Shown here: positions 23,621 to 27,601 of the stretch, in pieces
How positions within the stretch are numbered: position 1 is the first letter of the stretch
Layout: every line of letters starts with the position of its first letter
Assembly: GCA_964642235.1 (NCBI GenBank)
Contig: CAZXOP010000012.1
Coordinates: forward strand, 1 to 27,601
Length of the DNA stretch: 27,601 bases
Reading direction: 5' to 3'
Origin: CAYSND01 sp964642235
GTDB lineage: Bacteria; Bacteroidota; Bacteroidia; Bacteroidales; UBA932
Notes under the pieces: generated by a model
Databases searched by the model: none
Told to the model about the DNA's origin: nothing
Seen by the model: only the letters and a program-made list of their open reading frames with translations
Position numbers and translations under genes: made by a program

Positions 23621-25315
23621 ATGAGAAAAACGAGAATAAAATATCAAAGTTATAAAGGTTACATACTGCTTTTAAGCCTGTTGCCTCTATTATTTGGTTG
23701 TTCTGATAGGGATGATAATAAGGTAACATATCAGACAATAACCTCTATCAATGGAACTCTCGAGCAGACACTCCCAGATACCAAGACCACACTCGGAGCT
23801 AAGGTTGGAGCCAATATCCCTCTATACTGGAGTACAGGTGATCAAATTGCTCTCTTTTGTGGGACGACATACACCACTTCACATCCATTTGATTTAAAAG
23901 TTGGGGAGAATACCAAAAACGGTATTTTCGACGGAACTATCCAGAGAGCAGGAGGAGATGCATTATATGCTTTCTATCCCTATTCTGCAAATGTTACTAT
24001 TAGTCACTCCCCCACAAAAATCACATTTACCCTGCCACAGGAACAGACATATACAGAAAACAATATCCAGAATGGGATAAATCCTACGGTGGCTTATGCA
24101 GCAACAGGAAGCGATTTACAGTTCAAGAACCTTTGCGGAATACTCAGGCTCAAATTAAAAGTAGCCTCCGGGACTAAAACGATTAAAAAAATCACTGTCT
24201 GTGCAAATAATGGTTATCTAAGTGGGAAGTTTACTGTAGATCCCACTGCAGCAATACCCGCTATGACCAGAGTACCCGGTTCTGTATCAAATATGATTAT
24301 ACTTAACTTGCCGGAAGCTGGGATAGAGTTAACTACCGAAGTTAAAGAATTTCATATAGTGGTACCTCCTCATGCTACCACATCTACCAATAATCTGATG
24401 GTTTGGATAGAGTCTAACGATGGTAAAATGGAAAAAATCACAAATACAAACTCCATTCTCCAAGGTCATGTGTTATCTATGACAGCATTTGATTATGCCA
24501 ATGACTCTAATTTTCCGGCTCTATTCATTGAAAATGGCGTTTATAAAGGGAAGGGGATAACAGTAACAGGTCTTACAATAGATACTTCCCCTAATCAAAC
24601 GCGTATATTTGCCCCTGTAAACTGTGGATATGAACCGGTAGATGGGACATATAAAGGGTACCCTTATGGAAGATATTTTCAGTGGGGAAGAAAATATGGA
24701 GAGGGACTATATTATACTCCCCCTGAAAGTGGTATTTTTGGCAACGGGAACAATTACAATGATGAAACTCGAGCCACCAAGGTCAATGGTCAGGTTGACG
24801 AGTCATATGGTTATAATGCTGCATATAAGAGTGATTTTTATGCAAATAGTAGTGACTGGTGTAATAGCACTGAAAGTGTTAAAAATTTATTCTGGAATAG
24901 TATATACCCTGAAGATAACACTCCCAAAAAAGTAGAGAAAAGAGACCCGTGCCCTCCCGGGTGGAGAGTTCCAACTTATAGGGAAATGGTAGCTCTTAGA
25001 AAGAAGGGGACAACTTGGATTGAAAATGGAATCCATGGTACATCATCATCACTCAAAGGTCGTTATATTAATGGTTTCCAATCTCTATTTTTACCGGCCT
25101 CAGGGCTACGAGGATACACAGCATTACTTTGGCAACGCACTTTTGAAGGATTGTATTGGACAAGTGGAACTACTGCTATGACTACTCCACCAAAGTCATT
25201 CTGTTTGAGATTTAACAAGAATCATTATGATGAGACTGTAACTCCTGAAACTGGATATGGAGTAATTTCAGACCATAGGGGAAATGCATACACCGTTCGA
25301 TGTATTAAAGAGTAA
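23621..25315 (+). CDS. Fimbrillin-like/FISUMP lipoprotein with a different N-terminal domain (B4)
   Basis: This 564-residue lipoprotein has a lipobox at Cys27 (LLFGC). Its N-terminal domain (about 35-300) belongs to another fimbrillin-like branch: TKTTLGAKVGANIPLYWSTGDQIALF, ALYAFYPYSA, FTLPQEQTY and LCGILRLKLKV. The C-terminal part is type B FISUMP: RIFAPVNCGYEP (about 327), GRYFQWGRKYGEG, CPPGWRVPTYRE (about 443), GLYWTSGT and VRCIKE. It follows the frameshifted type B gene by 3 nt and so is probably cotranscribed with it. Its stop abuts the stop of the convergent type A gene with no gap. The combination suggests that the C-terminal module is exchanged between different pilin-like heads. 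Confidence 0.8.
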   Translation: MRKTRIKYQSYKGYILLLSLLPLLFGCSDRDDNKVTYQTITSINGTLEQTLPDTKTTLGAKVGANIPLYWSTGDQIALFCGTTYTTSHPFDLKVGENTKNGIFDGTIQRAGGDALYAFYPYSANVTISHSPTKITFTLPQEQTYTENNIQNGINPTVAYAATGSDLQFKNLCGILRLKLKVASGTKTIKKITVCANNGYLSGKFTVDPTAAIPAMTRVPGSVSNMIILNLPEAGIELTTEVKEFHIVVPPHATTSTNNLMVWIESNDGKMEKITNTNSILQGHVLSMTAFDYANDSNFPALFIENGVYKGKGITVTGLTIDTSPNQTRIFAPVNCGYEPVDGTYKGYPYGRYFQWGRKYGEGLYYTPPESGIFGNGNNYNDETRATKVNGQVDESYGYNAAYKSDFYANSSDWCNSTESVKNLFWNSIYPEDNTPKKVEKRDPCPPGWRVPTYREMVALRKKGTTWIENGIHGTSSSLKGRYINGFQSLFLPASGLRGYTALLWQRTFEGLYWTSGTTAMTTPPKSFCLRFNKNHYDETVTPETGYGVISDHRGNAYTVRCIKE

Positions 25316-27601
25316 TTATTTATCCTCTACACACCTTACCGTCCCACCATAAAATAGTCGAACATCTGTATAGTTTGCAGATTGTAGGGAATAATTATTA
25401 CCAGTACCAGTGTCATAATATGTGGTAAGACTATAAACTTTTATTGGTGTTGAAATAGTTGTTAATACGGGACTACCACTCCAATAAAATGTAAAATCAC
25501 GAGCTGCTGTCCAAGTTGGATTGTATCCACCACTAACCACTAAAGTATTATCACCTGCCGTAGAGGGGTGTGTAGCAGCTTTAGTTGTTAAATGGAGGGT
25601 ATGAGGGAAGAAATTATTTCCGGCTGTAGGCGTAGTCCAAGAAAAAAACCTACCTAAGTATGATGACGACCACTGGAAATTATTAGGTTGAGTGCCTACA
25701 TATTGTGCTATATCTCCAAAAATCCATCCACCACCCCAAGGTACTCTCCACCCTGTGGGACAGGGGTCGTAAATAGTTTTATAATTCTTTTTTATATTTC
25801 TATCTGTGTGTGAGACAGCCCCTCCCCATCTGTTAGATCCGTTAGCACCTGATAAATATCCGCTATAAATAGCATCTGAAAGAGTGGTAAAATTATTGTT
25901 TTGTTGTTCACCCTGATAAAAAATATTGGGGTTTTGGACACACTTAATTAGAGTCCCTTCGGATGCGTTGTTCGCAGCACTGAGGGTACTAGAGGGCCAG
26001 ACACTCTTAATGACGTAATTATTAGCTTGAACATTAGCACCCGTGTATATCGTAGGTACACTCCCACTCCCTACGAAAGGGTCTTTTCTCCCCCACTGAT
26101 AGTAGAGTCCGAAGGTCTCAAGCTGTTGTGTTGCATTAGTTGGCGTGCCACTTGTAGCCCCAAGATTACGATTCATAACTTTATGGGCTGTAGAAACAGT
26201 GACTGTTCCTACATCCATAAGGATATAATCAGAGTTAGGTTTGTAATCGGTTATCCAGATATGCCAAGACCAAAGATAATCACTATAGGTTTCAGGGGCT
26301 CCTTCCGCTGATGTTCGTTTCTTTAACCCCACTACCATATTTCCTGAATAAACCCCCTTATCAAATATTATTTCCAACTTTTCGTTAACACCTACTCCTA
26401 ATGCAGAGGTTGTCTGCTTTGTAGCCACTTTTGTGGTATAATCAAAGTCTGCCCAGATAATTTCCGCACACCATTTGTCATTAATACCGATACTATTATT
26501 AATACCCGGCTGCGGTGTGGGGGTGTCTAAGGCATTTCTTCCATCTCCATTCACTTTGGTACCCCCGCCCGTACCATCGGAGTTAATGGTATTTATCCCA
26601 TTACTATCCCCTTGTCTCCCCCCTTGAGATGAGGTTCCCCAAAACTGATTAACTCTCTGAACTGCCGGAAATTTAAGAATTGTCTTCTGGTTTGCTGCTA
26701 ATGGAACCATATAGCAGTTTGATAAAGTGTTGAATTCATGCAATAATACAAATTCCTGTATTGAAACACCTACCGTAGAGTTCCAATCTGTAATAGTCAT
26801 AGTACCATACTCTATCTTATCCCCTGAAACTAAAAGGTTAAAGAGATACCTATTTCCCATTCCTAACGTTGTGGCAGGGAGATTAACCGTCTTAGTGATA
26901 TCTGTAGTAAAGTTATTTACTCTGTATGTAACTACTACTTGAAGATCACCTGCTGCGAGCTCTTGGGGAATCAGCATTAAGTATTTATTATCTGCATTTA
27001 TTATCTGAAGTGCATCTGTAAGTTCTATCGAATTACTCTTCTGAAGAGCTGTGGAAGAAACTCCCCCTAAAAATCTAGTTATATCCCCCGCTACGGTGCT
27101 CCATGCCCCCCCGCTATTATCAGTGATATTAAATGTAAATTTATTTTTAGAGATTACTTTATCGTTAGTGTATTTCACATCGAATTTAGTAATTACTATC
27201 TTGGTGTCAGAACTATTAGGATGCCTTTTAGCCTGAAATCCGATACAGGCAAGAGAGTGCTTAAAGGTAAATTTCACTTTGCCGTCAGCGTATGTTTTAT
27301 CCATTTGCTGCGAGGTTAAAAGATCTACCTGATTCTCTGCCAACAAAGGGGTAGTATATGTTATGGTAGGGGCTCCTTGACCGGTACTCATACCTATACT
27401 CTTTGGAGAACAGGCAAAGAAAGAGAGTTTACCTGAAGAGGGCCAAAGTTTGAGAGGGGTGTATGTCCAGTTAGGAGAGACCCAGTTGACTTCTTGATTA
27501 GACATAATATTAGGAGTGGCACCACTCCCATTAGTAGCCCAGTTTGTGGCACAATTATAGGCAGAGACCTTAAAACCAACTCCTTTAATTTTGGTATCAT
27601 T
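25316..27601 (-). CDS. Type A fimbrillin-like/FISUMP lipoprotein, copy 3 (N-terminus beyond window)
   Basis: This frame is open from the window edge at 27601 down to a stop at 25318-25316, about 761 residues; the signal peptide is outside. The first visible residues (GVGFKVSAYNCATNWATNGS) match type A copy 1 (FRVSAYHCVNNWATDES). TPLKLWPSSGKLSFFACSPKS, QVDLLTSQQMDKTYADGKV and FKHSLACIGFQAKRH follow. The middle and end have FPAVQRVNQFWGTS, YLWSWHIWITDYKP, VMNRNLGATSG, GLYYQWGRKDPF, YDPCPTGWRVPWGGGW, FYWSGSP and VRCVEDK. The ATG at 27505 lies inside the fimbrillin domain and is not the start. It looks closer to copy 1 than to copy 2. Confidence 0.8.
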   Translation of the reverse strand, partial: NDTKIKGVGFKVSAYNCATNWATNGSGATPNIMSNQEVNWVSPNWTYTPLKLWPSSGKLSFFACSPKSIGMSTGQGAPTITYTTPLLAENQVDLLTSQQMDKTYADGKVKFTFKHSLACIGFQAKRHPNSSDTKIVITKFDVKYTNDKVISKNKFTFNITDNSGGAWSTVAGDITRFLGGVSSTALQKSNSIELTDALQIINADNKYLMLIPQELAAGDLQVVVTYRVNNFTTDITKTVNLPATTLGMGNRYLFNLLVSGDKIEYGTMTITDWNSTVGVSIQEFVLLHEFNTLSNCYMVPLAANQKTILKFPAVQRVNQFWGTSSQGGRQGDSNGINTINSDGTGGGTKVNGDGRNALDTPTPQPGINNSIGINDKWCAEIIWADFDYTTKVATKQTTSALGVGVNEKLEIIFDKGVYSGNMVVGLKKRTSAEGAPETYSDYLWSWHIWITDYKPNSDYILMDVGTVTVSTAHKVMNRNLGATSGTPTNATQQLETFGLYYQWGRKDPFVGSGSVPTIYTGANVQANNYVIKSVWPSSTLSAANNASEGTLIKCVQNPNIFYQGEQQNNNFTTLSDAIYSGYLSGANGSNRWGGAVSHTDRNIKKNYKTIYDPCPTGWRVPWGGGWIFGDIAQYVGTQPNNFQWSSSYLGRFFSWTTPTAGNNFFPHTLHLTTKAATHPSTAGDNTLVVSGGYNPTWTAARDFTFYWSGSPVLTTISTPIKVYSLTTYYDTGTGNNYSLQSANYTDVRLFYGGTVRCVEDK

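Noticed and set aside
1..27601. Mobile element, CRISPR array, toxin-antitoxin or phage defence module
   Set aside because: No transposase, integrase, spaced repeats, cas or restriction-type proteins were found among the credible genes; the lipoprotein array shows no flanking att or terminal repeats that I could see.

Overview
The window looks like a chromosomal segment of an anaerobic member of the Bacteroidales. The reasons are several lipoproteins that join a fimbrillin-like (Mfa/Fim, type V pilus) N-terminus to a FISUMP-type C-terminus, a DUF1460 cell-wall amidase, Bacteroidetes-type promoter boxes (TAnnTTTG) in every divergent gap, and little sign of Shine-Dalgarno sites. I cannot name the genus. 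No tRNA, CRISPR array, transposase or integrase was seen.

Layout. (1) 1-1015: the 3' end of RNase P RNA, then a secreted DUF1460 amidase. (2) 1051-3456, minus strand: a tungsten-type aldehyde:ferredoxin oxidoreductase (AOR), followed by a 59-residue cysteine-rich ORF at 1051-1230 that is easily overlooked. (3) 3498-6796: a tight plus-strand operon with a ThiF-like E1 enzyme, a ThiS/MoaD-like sulfur carrier ending in GG, a cysteine desulfidase (CyuA family) and a membrane-anchored protein with two sulfite-oxidase-like folds. (4) 6989-9263: a tungstate ABC transporter, with binding protein wtpA on the plus strand and wtpB-wtpC convergent to it. (5) 9330-11383: moeA-moaA. (6) 11458-19703: two tandem copies of a tail-to-tail pair of large surface lipoproteins (types A and B). 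(7) 19759-21171: moaC and a MOSC-MogA fusion. (8) 21168-27601: a TlpA-like thioredoxin, a frameshifted type B gene, a further type B-like gene with a different N-terminus, and a type A gene cut by the window edge.

How it fits together. Tungstate uptake (WtpABC), pterin synthesis (MoaA, MoaC, ThiF/ThiS-like sulfur transfer), metal insertion (MogA domain, MoeA) and a cofactor user (AOR) form one tungstopterin island, possibly with sulfide supplied by the cysteine desulfidase. No moaE is present here. The A/B lipoprotein array splits the cofactor genes between moaA and moaC. In all three lipoprotein junctions the facing partners are one A and one B.

The most interesting items are the small Cys-rich ORF behind AOR, the repeated A/B tail-to-tail pairs, the near-constant 12-nt spacing of opposed promoter boxes in divergent gaps, the compact MoaA, and a possible minus-strand small RNA or read-through terminator at about 6797-6931.
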